A DNA stretch of 64,000 nt from Colwellia polaris (GCF_002104515.1 NZ_NBOE01000006.1:124001-188000); one strand, 5' to 3'. Shown: positions 50,064-59,189, counted from the first letter of the stretch. Notes: generated from the sequence alone by a model not told the origin. Numbers and translations are program-made.

Positions 50064-50591
50064 TTAGTGCGCCATTGGCAGCGCATCTTCAATCTGTTCT
50101 GTGCGACGTTTAGTTTTTCGTTGCAACCAAGTGACAATAAATACTCCTGAAAGTGAGCCAACCATGCCTGCCATTGTAGGAATAGTTGCCCTAGATACAC
50201 CCGATGCCATTGATCGTGCGTTACCACTGCCTGAAATGGCCATTACATCAAACACTTCTATCATCCCTGTCACTGTCCCAAGTAACCCCATTAAAGGGCA
50301 TAACACAACTAAACTTTGGATAAGCGCTACATTATGATTTAGTAATGCTGTAACACGCGATACGTTAGCTATTCTTATATGTTCAGCATTCCAAGATTTT
50401 CTTTCACCTCGTTGTAGCCACTGTTCGACAATTTGCTTTTTCACTTTTTTATAACCATAAAGAAAAAAGTACAAACGTTCAAAAATCAGTAGCCACATCA
50501 GGCAGATAACACCGGCGATTGCCGTTAACACCTGACCGCCAGTATCTAAAAATTCACGAATGCTATTCATCAACTCGATGAATAAGATCAT
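50064..50591 (-). CDS. exbB: ExbB-type MotA/TolQ/ExbB proton channel
   Basis: The 175-residue protein has three membrane helices (about 16-36, 88-108, 132-155), with the channel signature LCPLMGLLGTVTGMIEVFD and the conserved GVSRATIPTMAGMVGS segment. It is short compared with E. coli ExbB, as usual for the ExbB2 that accompanies TtpC. The gap after the ttpC-like gene is three bases. Confidence 0.93.
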   Translation of the reverse strand: MILFIELMNSIREFLDTGGQVLTAIAGVICLMWLLIFERLYFFLYGYKKVKKQIVEQWLQRGERKSWNAEHIRIANVSRVTALLNHNVALIQSLVVLCPLMGLLGTVTGMIEVFDVMAISGSGNARSMASGVSRATIPTMAGMVGSLSGVFIVTWLQRKTKRRTEQIEDALPMAH

Positions 50592-50594
50592 GGT

Positions 50595-51971
50595 TTACGC
50601 TCCCTTTAACTTAAGCACTTCATTTTCTGCACGCTCAGCAATAATGCCTGCACTTTGTTGTTGCAAGGTAGTGATAATGCCGCGGCTTAGCGTGTTAAGT
50701 AGGGTTGAAATAAAGACCATTGGAATCGCTACTACCAGGCCAAGTACAGTTGTAACTAACGCTTGAGATATTCCACCTGCCATCAGTTTTGGGTCACCAG
50801 TACCAAATAAAGTGATGGCTTGGAAGGTATTAATCATACCGGTAACCGTTCCGAGTAAACCGATAAGCGGTGCGACAACTGAAATGATTTTAATTAACGT
50901 TAAACGATTGGTTAACTTAGGCACTTCAGCAAGAATTCGCTCTGATAGTTTCAACTCTAATGTTTCAGTGTCTGCATTTTTATTTTGGTCTTTAACTAAC
51001 ATCACACGACCCAATGGATTATCGTTAGATGCCACATCAGTTTTAACTTGACGTTTCACTTTGCTACTCACTAAAAATAGAGAAATAAAGCGTTCTAGTG
51101 CAATTAATAATCCGATTGCACCTAAAGCAAGTATTACATAACCTACTGGGCCACCTTGGTCTACACGTTCTTGCGTATCTGGTGCCTGCACTAATAGCCC
51201 TAGAATAGAACCACTAGTTGGGTCAAGAGCAAAAGCAGTTTGCTGTCCGTTACTTTCTGATAAATCAGCAGCAGTATTTAAATAGCGACCTGTAGGTTGG
51301 CGAATAAGCTCAGCAACCGAGCCTGTTTCATCAATATATTCTAAGTATTTCCCTTGCGATACTAAGTTAAAGCCACCAACACGAACAACTTCTTGATCAC
51401 TTTTTGAGCCGTCTGCTGCAACAACTTCTCGTGTAAACGTGTGAACTTTACCGGATTCAGTCATTTCGCGTTGTAACTCAAACCAAAGTCGCTCTATTTC
51501 TTCAATAGAAGCAAGCTTTGACGATGACCCCATGCTTTGAGCAAATTCATCTAAGAATACCCCACGACCAGGTATTTGTGCCGAAACTACAGAGGTTTGA
51601 AATTTACTGCGTAAATCTCCAGATACCTGCTGTAAAACACCAAATAATTCTTTTAACTCGCCCATTCGCTTATTTAAAGCGTCAGTACGGTTACCAATTT
51701 TAATTTCATTATTTTGAAATGTAGCTTCAAGCTCGGTACTCAAGTTAACGGCGTTATCACGTGTATTCCTTGCGCTTGCAAGCATTTGATCTTGTTCTGC
51801 TTTGCGAGCATCAAACTCAGCTTCACGTTGCTGATTCTCTTTGCTTTGTGCTATTTGTCCTTTCTCTAATTGAGAAAGTAACTGATCTAAATTCGTAGCA
51901 TCTTGTGCCAAAGTTAGGTTTGCAACTGAGCCTAGCACTAACGCTGACAATACTTTTGTTACTAATTTCAT
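50595..51971 (-). CDS. TtpC-like large MotA/TolQ/ExbB family protein
   Basis: The 458-residue protein has a signal peptide (VLSALVLGSVANLTLA), a coiled-coil periplasmic region (about 25-130), a mixed region to about 260, and three membrane helices with the proton channel block VVAPLIGLLGTVTGMINTFQ. This is the TtpC layout, the extra subunit of TonB2 systems in Vibrio and related bacteria. A frame upstream to 52019 would overlap the DUF3450 gene, so the ATG at 51971 is preferred; it lies 13 bases after the DUF3450 stop. Confidence 0.9.
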   Translation of the reverse strand: MKLVTKVLSALVLGSVANLTLAQDATNLDQLLSQLEKGQIAQSKENQQREAEFDARKAEQDQMLASARNTRDNAVNLSTELEATFQNNEIKIGNRTDALNKRMGELKELFGVLQQVSGDLRSKFQTSVVSAQIPGRGVFLDEFAQSMGSSSKLASIEEIERLWFELQREMTESGKVHTFTREVVAADGSKSDQEVVRVGGFNLVSQGKYLEYIDETGSVAELIRQPTGRYLNTAADLSESNGQQTAFALDPTSGSILGLLVQAPDTQERVDQGGPVGYVILALGAIGLLIALERFISLFLVSSKVKRQVKTDVASNDNPLGRVMLVKDQNKNADTETLELKLSERILAEVPKLTNRLTLIKIISVVAPLIGLLGTVTGMINTFQAITLFGTGDPKLMAGGISQALVTTVLGLVVAIPMVFISTLLNTLSRGIITTLQQQSAGIIAERAENEVLKLKGA

Positions 51972-51984
51972 TTTATGGTCTACC

Positions 51985-52761
51985 TTATTCAGCCGAATTT
52001 TGTGCGACTGGCACAACAATTAAATCTGGTGCTAATTGCTTACGGGCAATTCGCAGAGCTTTGTTTAGGTCTGTACGATACTCAGCACCAAGTGGCTTCC
52101 AACTTTGGCTACCTTCATCCCAAACCCCCATACTTTGTCCGTCACGAGTGCGATAAACAAAACTCACGCGACCTATACGCAGAAAGTCTACGTCTCGCTC
52201 TTGACCATTAACGTTTTGTAAACCTGTATAAGCTTCAATAGTGCGGCCGTACTCAACTTCTACTTGATAGGCTTCAAGTACTTGACGAAATTTCTCTGCA
52301 ACAGAGACATCTGCACGGTCTATTGCCGTTCGTAAGTTGGTTATACGTTGAGAGCGTTCTTCCGGTAAGAACGGCACATCCAACTCAACAAACTTTGCTA
52401 AAGTGTCTATCATACGTGCCATTAAAGGAGAAACTTGACGTTCGATAACACTCACTTGTTCCATCGAGTTAGCAAGCTGAGACAGCTCATTTAATTGGTT
52501 ATCTATTTGTGTTTGCATTTGACCGTTATAAACATTTAAACCGTCAATTTCTTTATTTACGTTTTTGAATTGTTGCAGTTTGCTTAGGATTTGCTCACTA
52601 ATACGATCCACACGCTGTTGCGATTGATTTGCAGATTGCGTGATTTTCTTGCCAGCATCAACGACCTCATTTAAGTCAGTCTCTTGCGCTGAAAAGCCAT
52701 AAAATGACAAGGTAGCAGAACTTAAGAAAACACCTGCTTGTGCCAGTTTGGACAATTTCAT
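51985..52761 (-). CDS. DUF3450 protein, first gene of the TonB operon
   Basis: The 258-residue protein has a signal peptide (ATLSFYGFSA), a coiled coil (about 30-110, ITQSANQSQQRVDRISEQIL) and a compact C-terminal region (FLRIGRVSFVYRTRDGQSMG). DUF3450 proteins regularly precede ttpC-exbB-exbD-tonB genes in marine gammaproteobacteria; their role is not settled. AAAGG precedes the ATG. About 145-172 bases upstream are three PhoB-like half-sites. Confidence 0.88.
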   Translation of the reverse strand: MKLSKLAQAGVFLSSATLSFYGFSAQETDLNEVVDAGKKITQSANQSQQRVDRISEQILSKLQQFKNVNKEIDGLNVYNGQMQTQIDNQLNELSQLANSMEQVSVIERQVSPLMARMIDTLAKFVELDVPFLPEERSQRITNLRTAIDRADVSVAEKFRQVLEAYQVEVEYGRTIEAYTGLQNVNGQERDVDFLRIGRVSFVYRTRDGQSMGVWDEGSQSWKPLGAEYRTDLNKALRIARKQLAPDLIVVPVAQNSAE

Positions 52762-52904
52762 AGTTAAACCTTTATTATGATTAAAGCTGCAATGTTGCAG
52801 TTAGCCCAAAAGCATTGCTTTGTTTTGAGCTTGATAAACGACTATGAAGAATTCTAAAGGTGAATTATGACGGCAAAGTTTCAGTAATATTGCAACTTTA
52901 TTAA

Positions 52905-52933
52905 ATGACAAAAAAGTTACAAAAATCTTACAA
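52905..52933 (-). promoter_or_regulatory. Three tandem PhoB-like half-sites
   Basis: On the minus strand TTGTAAG, TTGTAAC and TTGTCAT follow each other with starts exactly 11 bp apart, the spacing of PhoB half-sites (CTGTCAT units). The match to the 7-bp consensus is partial in the first two. The region is AT-rich, so chance is possible. Confidence 0.5.
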
Positions 52934-53047
52934 TTACAAAGAAATTAAATAACAAAAAGCGAATTGAAAATCGCTAAAACTAAGCATAAATTGTCTATAT
53001 TACGGTTTAATGTCAAACAGATGTAAACGATTAACTAATGGGAATAA

Positions 53048-53080
53048 AAAACCTCTTACCTAAACAGGGTAAGAGGTTTT
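53048..53080 (-). terminator. Strong terminator after the TonB-dependent receptor
   Basis: A 13-bp perfect stem (AAAACCTCTTACC / GGTAAGAGGTTTT) with a 7-base loop is followed on the minus strand by a T-run, about 65 bases past the receptor stop. Confidence 0.9.
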
Positions 53081-53144
53081 GTGTTTTACGTGCAGGAATA
53101 CTTAGCTAAGTATTCTTAGGGGTTAATGACTAAATAAGACCAGC

Positions 53145-55817
53145 TTAATCAAATTCCCATTTAAATTGAATGTCGAACCCTATGCCACGTGTTTCGCTGC
53201 GAAGTAGTGTGTCGTCAAATTCAATCTCTTTTTCTTCATCTAGAATGTTTTGTACTTTAAACTTCAACGTTGTCGCAAACGTTGGGTAATAAGTATAAAT
53301 TAAGTCTAAAGAATGAACCGGTTGCTCGTATGCGTCGTCTTTATTATCAATGCCAGGAATGATGATACGTTCGCCAAATACATTGTATGCTAATGTTGCT
53401 GTGTGATTTCCATTTGGGTGGTCATAACCTAGGTTCATGTTAACAACATATTCAGAGTGGCCTGTCATACGACGAGTTGGGTTAGTAATAGCTGTTGAAA
53501 CACCTGTTTGCTCAACCACTTTTTGCGTATCGATGTTAATTTCTGAATCTGAAAGCGTTACGTTACCTGATAAGAAGAAGTCATTTCCCATTCCACCTAA
53601 GAAAGCGAAATCTTTCATAAACTCAACTTCAACACCGTATACTTCACCATCATCAGCATTTGCAATTCGAATTAGCGGCGGACCATCTTGAGAGGGGGAT
53701 TGCACTGATTCAATAGGGTCTTCCATATCTTTGTAGAATAAACCTACCGATAAGTTTTCACCTGTTTCCAAATACCATTCCCAACGCAAATCATAATTTT
53801 TAATTTGCGTACTACGCACAGCAGGTGTACCACCAATAGGGAATTCAGTTAATGGGTCAATATAAGTTGCAGGCGCTACTTCACGTAGGTCTGGACGAAT
53901 AGTTGTTTCACCGTAAGAAGCCCTAAACTGCATCGTTTCATCTAAAATATAGGTAAGTGCTAAAGCGCCGTAGTAGTCATCTTCTTTAAAAGTTAACTCA
54001 GCCAAGTCTTCTTTCGTTGGCTCTGCAGGAATATCAAACTGTCCTGTTGCGGGATCTAATGGAGCCACAACTTGACGGAAGTCTTCCCAACGAACTCCAC
54101 CACTAATACGCCAGGTATTATCTAAAAAGACATCTACTTCGAAATAATAAGCATCAACTTTTTGTGCCGATAAGTAATCATCGCCCGCAATAGAGGTATC
54201 GCGTATTAAACGTTCACTACCCGTTAATGGATGGTTTAATACCTTGTCATCATTAAGGATTTCATTCATCTCGTAGCCAGATAAATCTAAATTATCGAAA
54301 GCTAACGTGTTAACGTCGATACGGCGCGCAAATGCTTCACGTGTTTTCTCGATATATTTAGCACCCGCTTTTAATTCAACTTCAGTTGTATCGAACATCA
54401 GCGGTAACGAAAGATTCCAACCAGCATCTTCTACATCATCATCCAAATTTTGGAAAGTATAACGAGATGCTGTTGTTGCTTTTCGCAGAGAGCTTTCGTT
54501 TGCTAAATCAAATACACCATCTTCATTCTCATCTGCTAATATATAGCGAGTAGAAATATTTCCTGGTGCATAACGATTTGAGCGCGAGTCTGAATATAAC
54601 CAATCAAACCCAATAAACCAGTACTTTGAAAAAGTATGGCTACCACGTAGCTGATTAACGATTAATTCACGCTCTTCATAGGCAACATCAACATCACGTA
54701 CACGTAAACCATCAGACAACAATACGTTGTTAGTGTTACCGTACTTCTCTTTGATTTGATCGCGAGTATCATGAAGAATCGTCGAACTAAAGTCGATCTT
54801 ATGATCGCGCAGATATTCAACACCAAAGTTAAACATGCCAGACCATCTAACGGAATGCTCTGTAGAAATTACATCATCAAAGCCTCGAATAAGCTTATAT
54901 GACTCATCAGCTTGTAACGCAAAATCTTGACCTTCGAACTCTTCAGAAACCTGCCATTCATTATCATAAGATAATGCGGTTAAGAAACCGTAGCGGAAAT
55001 CACCTGAGTCAGAGTCAAAACGATTACCAATAGTCATATCTAGACCAAAATCTGGTATTGGATCTTCAGACTGAGGATCGTAATCTTTATATAAATCTGC
55101 TGCAATTACTCGGTTTTCTTCTTGAGATAAATCACCTAATGCATCGTAATTTTTCCACAAAGTGCGAAGTGCTTTTGGAGCTTGTCGTGTACCGTCATCA
55201 AGACCATACCAATCATCACCGCCACCTTCATACGTTAAGCCGTTATTACTATTCTCCGAACTACCGCCAACATTGCCAGCAATATTAAATACAAACGTTG
55301 AGGGAATAGACTTTAAACGGATATCAACATTACCACCACCGAAGTGAGCAGGCATTGATGGTGAATATGACTTTTGAACCGATAATGATTCAATAATCGA
55401 TGATGGAAATAAATCGAGTGGGATAACGGTACGTGTTGGATCTGGAGAAGGTACAGCGGCACCATTTAATTGCGTACTTGAATAACGTTCACCTAAACCA
55501 CGTACGTAAATAAATTTACCGTCGACCAGTGTCAAACCTGTCACACGACGAAGTGCTGCAGCTGCGTCACTATCACCGGTACGCGCAATTTGTTCAGCAC
55601 CTAATATGTCAGCAACGAACGCTTGGTTTTTACGCTCTTCAATAACGGCATTTGCGGTACCTTTTAAGCGACTAACTTTAACAACAACTTCTTCAATTGC
55701 TTCGTCGCTTTCTTGTGTTGGGCTAACTTCTTGTGCAGTCGCCTGAATACCTATTAAGCCTGACAAAACAGCCACAGCTAAACTTGATAAACCAAAGCGC
55801 TTAATATTCGTGTTCAT
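53145..55817 (-). CDS. TonB-dependent outer-membrane receptor
   Basis: The 890-residue protein starts at 55817, where AGAGG stands upstream; a longer frame to 55859 lacks a signal-like start. The signal peptide is SSLAVAVLSGLIGIQATA. The plug domain follows (RKNQAFVADILGAEQIARTG, FIYVRGLGERYSSTQLNGA). A beta-barrel of the 22-strand type ends FDIQFKWEFD. The ligand cannot be read from sequence. It follows the repeat lipoprotein gene by 207 bases on the same strand, and a terminator separates it from the TonB energising operon. Confidence 0.95.
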   Translation of the reverse strand: MNTNIKRFGLSSLAVAVLSGLIGIQATAQEVSPTQESDEAIEEVVVKVSRLKGTANAVIEERKNQAFVADILGAEQIARTGDSDAAAALRRVTGLTLVDGKFIYVRGLGERYSSTQLNGAAVPSPDPTRTVIPLDLFPSSIIESLSVQKSYSPSMPAHFGGGNVDIRLKSIPSTFVFNIAGNVGGSSENSNNGLTYEGGGDDWYGLDDGTRQAPKALRTLWKNYDALGDLSQEENRVIAADLYKDYDPQSEDPIPDFGLDMTIGNRFDSDSGDFRYGFLTALSYDNEWQVSEEFEGQDFALQADESYKLIRGFDDVISTEHSVRWSGMFNFGVEYLRDHKIDFSSTILHDTRDQIKEKYGNTNNVLLSDGLRVRDVDVAYEERELIVNQLRGSHTFSKYWFIGFDWLYSDSRSNRYAPGNISTRYILADENEDGVFDLANESSLRKATTASRYTFQNLDDDVEDAGWNLSLPLMFDTTEVELKAGAKYIEKTREAFARRIDVNTLAFDNLDLSGYEMNEILNDDKVLNHPLTGSERLIRDTSIAGDDYLSAQKVDAYYFEVDVFLDNTWRISGGVRWEDFRQVVAPLDPATGQFDIPAEPTKEDLAELTFKEDDYYGALALTYILDETMQFRASYGETTIRPDLREVAPATYIDPLTEFPIGGTPAVRSTQIKNYDLRWEWYLETGENLSVGLFYKDMEDPIESVQSPSQDGPPLIRIANADDGEVYGVEVEFMKDFAFLGGMGNDFFLSGNVTLSDSEINIDTQKVVEQTGVSTAITNPTRRMTGHSEYVVNMNLGYDHPNGNHTATLAYNVFGERIIIPGIDNKDDAYEQPVHSLDLIYTYYPTFATTLKFKVQNILDEEKEIEFDDTLLRSETRGIGFDIQFKWEFD

Positions 55818-55937
55818 TTCAAACCTCTTTAGAATGGCTAGCTCGAAATAAATTTGCAAGCTAGTTGTAGAGCTTAGGGTTAAAACCTAAAGGAAGTTAT
55901 TAGTGTCGGTTGCAGAGAACTCATGTGAGAGCAAAGA

Positions 55938-55986
55938 AGAGGCGCTTTAACTTATAAATAACTTACAAGTGTAAATAAGCACCTCT
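55938..55986 (-). promoter_or_regulatory. Hairpin in the lipoprotein-receptor intergenic region
   Basis: The outer arms AGAGGCGCTT / AAGCACCTCT pair fully only as minus-strand RNA, through a G-U wobble. An inner stem (ACTTGTA / TATAAGT) also pairs with one wobble. There is no T-run. It could be a processing or attenuation point between the two genes. Confidence 0.5.
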
Positions 55987-56024
55987 AATAAAGCTATCGC
56001 AAGAATTCGCAATAACCTAGCTAA

Positions 56025-58760
56025 TTACTCTAGACCTACTGTCCACCCTGCAGTCCAATCATTGCTTTCTGATACCGCACCGATGTGGTCAGCGTTATCG
56101 AAGAATGCATGTGAACCGAAGCTGTAAGGCACTGTAGCATCGATTGTGTAGATACCGTTGATAACATCTGCAATACCAGCTTCTGTGCTGTTGTCAGCGT
56201 TGATGTTGATAACCCAATCCATGAGGTCAAATGCACCTGTTGAGCTGTCTTGGCTCTTAAAGTTTTCGTTACATGCAAATACTGAGTTAGTAATGACTGT
56301 TTCGTTCGCAATAGCTTGGTCAACGGTCACACCAGTCTCTAACTCTAAACACTCACCAGCAGCATTAGTTACTACGAAGTTATGTAATTGAGCACGAGTA
56401 CCTTCACGTAAGTAGATACCTTCAGAGTCTTTATCGGCAGTATCGAATGAGTTACCAATAATTGTCATGTTAGCAATCGTAGGGTTTGATTGAGGATCTT
56501 TGCTTGGATTTGAACCGTCATTATCCGCTTCAATTGCACGATTAGACTCGCCGCCATTTTCGTCATGCTTAACTAAAACGTATTGCATGTTACCGCGGAA
56601 GCCGTTATCCCAATCAACTGAGTCATCTTTGTTAGATGTTAAAACAACATACTTAGCGTTAACCGCACCACCGAAGAATTCAACACCATCATCCGCATTT
56701 TCATGAACTTGGATAAACTCAACGGTTGTTGCTGAACCAACACCACCAAACGTAATACCGTTTAATTCGTTATCCGGTGCAACTTCAAAACCAGCATGTT
56801 TAACAACTACATAGCGTAATGTACCTGAGTCATCTTCCCAGTTATCACCACCGAATGTTGCACCTTCTTCAACACCTTCAACTTGTAATGAACAAGAAGG
56901 GTCAATAGCACCACCAGCTAATGTAGGACACTTATTAGAAGGAGCGTTACCTAGAAGTACCATACCACCCCATTGGCCAGAGCCAGTTTCTTCACCATTA
57001 ATATCTTGGCTAGAAGTGAAAGTGATTGGTGCTTGAGCTGAGCCTAGTGCTTCAATTTTCGAATCGCGGCTAACGACTAAGTAATCGCCACCTGAACGAC
57101 CAAAAACAGTTGTTCCTGCTTCGATTGTTAACGTAGCTGAGTCAGCACGGTTGTTACCAACGAATACTGGGCCGTCTAATGCGTATAAGTTATTAGACGT
57201 TAAAGTTAAATCTGAAGTGATAGTACCTGAGATCTCACAAGTAGTTTGACCATTTACTGGTGCAATTGCAGAAGTCCCGGTAGGACAACCTTCTTCTTCT
57301 GGCGGCTCTGTAATTACACCACCACCGAAACCAAATGCCCAACCTTCACGCCAGTCAGTTGCACCATCAAAAGCCCCTTGGTAGTCAGTTACATCGAACC
57401 AAGTATCAACAGCTGATGTATCTTGACCTGTACCTAATAATGGCGATTGTGAGCTTGGCACACCGTCTTCATCGATAAGAATTGAAGTGCTAACCATGTT
57501 AGTTGCTTCACCGGTAAACCATGCCTCTAAATCGAAGTCACCAGCGTTTTTGAAGTTTTCGCCATTGTTACAAGCGATCGTGCTGTTTTGAATAACAATG
57601 TTACCTGACTCAGCATTTGTTACTGTTTGACCAGCTTCAAACTCTAAACACTCGCCCATTTCAGCAGGACCTGTAATTACTGTGTTGTAGATGCTCGCTG
57701 AGGTACCTTCACGTAAGTAGATACCTTCTGAGTCTTTATCAGCAGTGTCGAAATTGTTACCCATAATTGTCATGTTCGACAGAGTAGGGTTAGACATTGG
57801 CTCTTTATCTGGTGTTGAACCGTCGTTATCAGCTTCGATAGCTCGATTTGCTTCACCAGCATTTGCAGCATGTTGTACGAAGATATGCTGTAAACGACCT
57901 TTAAAGCCATTATCCCAGTCAATGCTGTCATCCTTGTTACCCGTCAACACTAAGTGCTTAGCATCTACGGCACCACCAAAGAATTCTACACCGTCATCAG
58001 CATTGGCGTGAACTTGTAAGTAATCAACAGTTGTACCTGAACCAACGCCACCGAAAGTAACACCGTTTAATTCATTGTCTGGTGCAATTTCATAACCTGC
58101 GAACTTAACAACTACGTACTTAAGTACACCTGAATTATCTTCCCAGTTGTTACCGCCAAAGACAGCACCTTCACCCACACCTTCTATTTGAAGTGCACAC
58201 TCACTGCCGTCTGATGGACACTTATTAGAAGGAGCATTACCTAAAATTACAATACCACCCCATTGGCCAGCAGAAACTTCTTCACCTTTAACATCTTGTA
58301 ATGATGTGAAGATAATTGGCTCTGATTTAGTGCCTTCTGCCATGATCTTAGCATCACGATGAACAACTAAGTAATCGTTACCAGATTGACCAAATAACAC
58401 TGCATCTTTATCAATAGTTAACGTAGCACCACCCATAATTTCTAAGCCACCGCTAATGGCATAAAACACAGGTTTAGAACCATCACTGCTTGCTAAAGTA
58501 GTGTCTTCAGTAACTTGTCCGTCAACTACTTGAACTTGTACATCAAAACCTACTGCTGCGCTTACTTCAGCAGATAAAGATGAAGAAGGGATACCCGGTA
58601 ACTCTACACCTAGATCTGGATTTACTGGTGCAGGGTTATTAATAACAGTATCGCCAACTGAATTATCTACGTCTGATGATAGTTCAATGTCACCACCACA
58701 ACCGGCTAATACTAAAGCTGCTGAAATAGCACTTATTCTAAAAAATTTTGTCATTTGCAT
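56025..58760 (-). CDS. Outer-membrane-type lipoprotein with two tandem beta-helix-like halves
   Basis: The leader ends with the lipobox LVLAGC (Cys21). The 911-residue protein then contains two homologous halves of about 400 residues (roughly 80-480 and 510-911). Shared blocks include GQWGG-(I/M)V-(I/L)LGNAPSNKCP, DNELNG-(V/I)TFGGVGS, ADDGVEFFGGAV, NKDDS-(I/V)DWDNGF and DTADKDSEGIYLREGT. The repeating short strands suggest a right-handed beta-helix, and the many Asp/Asn turns could bind Ca2+. The function is unknown. A near-consensus PHO box and a second partial one lie upstream, and the receptor gene follows, so it is probably a phosphate-regulated surface partner of that receptor. Confidence 0.8.
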   Translation of the reverse strand: MQMTKFFRISAISAALVLAGCGGDIELSSDVDNSVGDTVINNPAPVNPDLGVELPGIPSSSLSAEVSAAVGFDVQVQVVDGQVTEDTTLASSDGSKPVFYAISGGLEIMGGATLTIDKDAVLFGQSGNDYLVVHRDAKIMAEGTKSEPIIFTSLQDVKGEEVSAGQWGGIVILGNAPSNKCPSDGSECALQIEGVGEGAVFGGNNWEDNSGVLKYVVVKFAGYEIAPDNELNGVTFGGVGSGTTVDYLQVHANADDGVEFFGGAVDAKHLVLTGNKDDSIDWDNGFKGRLQHIFVQHAANAGEANRAIEADNDGSTPDKEPMSNPTLSNMTIMGNNFDTADKDSEGIYLREGTSASIYNTVITGPAEMGECLEFEAGQTVTNAESGNIVIQNSTIACNNGENFKNAGDFDLEAWFTGEATNMVSTSILIDEDGVPSSQSPLLGTGQDTSAVDTWFDVTDYQGAFDGATDWREGWAFGFGGGVITEPPEEEGCPTGTSAIAPVNGQTTCEISGTITSDLTLTSNNLYALDGPVFVGNNRADSATLTIEAGTTVFGRSGGDYLVVSRDSKIEALGSAQAPITFTSSQDINGEETGSGQWGGMVLLGNAPSNKCPTLAGGAIDPSCSLQVEGVEEGATFGGDNWEDDSGTLRYVVVKHAGFEVAPDNELNGITFGGVGSATTVEFIQVHENADDGVEFFGGAVNAKYVVLTSNKDDSVDWDNGFRGNMQYVLVKHDENGGESNRAIEADNDGSNPSKDPQSNPTIANMTIIGNSFDTADKDSEGIYLREGTRAQLHNFVVTNAAGECLELETGVTVDQAIANETVITNSVFACNENFKSQDSSTGAFDLMDWVININADNSTEAGIADVINGIYTIDATVPYSFGSHAFFDNADHIGAVSESNDWTAGWTVGLE

Positions 58761-58824
58761 CTTAGTTACCCACTCCGCAGAGTTTATTGTTTTAATAAAA
58801 TTGCGGTCATGCTACGTCGCAAAA

Positions 58825-58842
58825 ATGACAGAAATATTTTAG
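58825..58842 (-). promoter_or_regulatory. Partial PHO box, proximal
   Basis: CTAAAATATTTCTGTCAT on the minus strand has a perfect downstream half-site (CTGTCAT) and a weak upstream one, 11 bp apart. A TAGCAT stands about 10 bases downstream, where a -10 would be expected. It ends 65 bases before the lipoprotein start. Confidence 0.6.
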
Positions 58843-58868
58843 AAATATGTAGTTTTTGTTTAGGAAAA

Positions 58869-58886
58869 GTGACAGTTAGATGACAG
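58869..58886 (-). promoter_or_regulatory. PHO box (PhoB binding site), distal
   Basis: CTGTCATCTAACTGTCAC on the minus strand carries two CTGTCAY half-sites 11 bp apart, almost the consensus PHO box. It lies exactly 44 bp (four 11-bp units) upstream of the proximal site. Confidence 0.8.
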
Positions 58887-59159
58887 ACTAAAGGTGATTA
58901 TAAATAAATAAAATAGTACGTATGCTAGGTAGATAAAGGGATAAAGCTTATATTGAATAGCTAAAACAATGACAGTTAAATTGCTTAATCTTTAATTTAA
59001 ATCACGACTAATTTTTAGGTAAATGCGTTCAATTTATATTTTTAAGTTACTTTGAAGACTATGTTAATCTTTATCTCACAAGCGATAAGTTTGAGTGTAG
59101 TTTCCTACTTACAGCACTTTATTAGTAACATCAATGAATGGCCGCTTAAGGATCATCAT

Positions 59160-59189
59160 TGTTATTAACTTAAGCTTAAGTTAATAACA
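59160..59189. repeat. 30-base perfect palindrome
   Basis: The sequence is fully self-complementary with no loop (centre AAGCTT at 59172-59177, arms ending TGTTATT / AATAACA). It lies downstream of the MarR gene and far upstream of the lipoprotein gene. It may be an operator or a cruciform-prone site; no T-run follows. Confidence 0.7.

Larger units (their letters stand above)
52762..53144. other. Regulatory region between the TonB receptor and the DUF3450-tonB operon
   Basis: No gene was found. The region holds the receptor terminator (53048-53080), three 11-bp-spaced TTGTNAN repeats (52905-52933) and about 140 bases of leader before DUF3450. The tonB operon therefore likely has its own promoter here. 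Confidence 0.55.

Noticed and set aside
58969-58975. Another CTGTCAT half-site upstream of the lipoprotein gene
   Set aside because: It stands alone without a partner 11 bp away and is out of phase with the two boxes used above.
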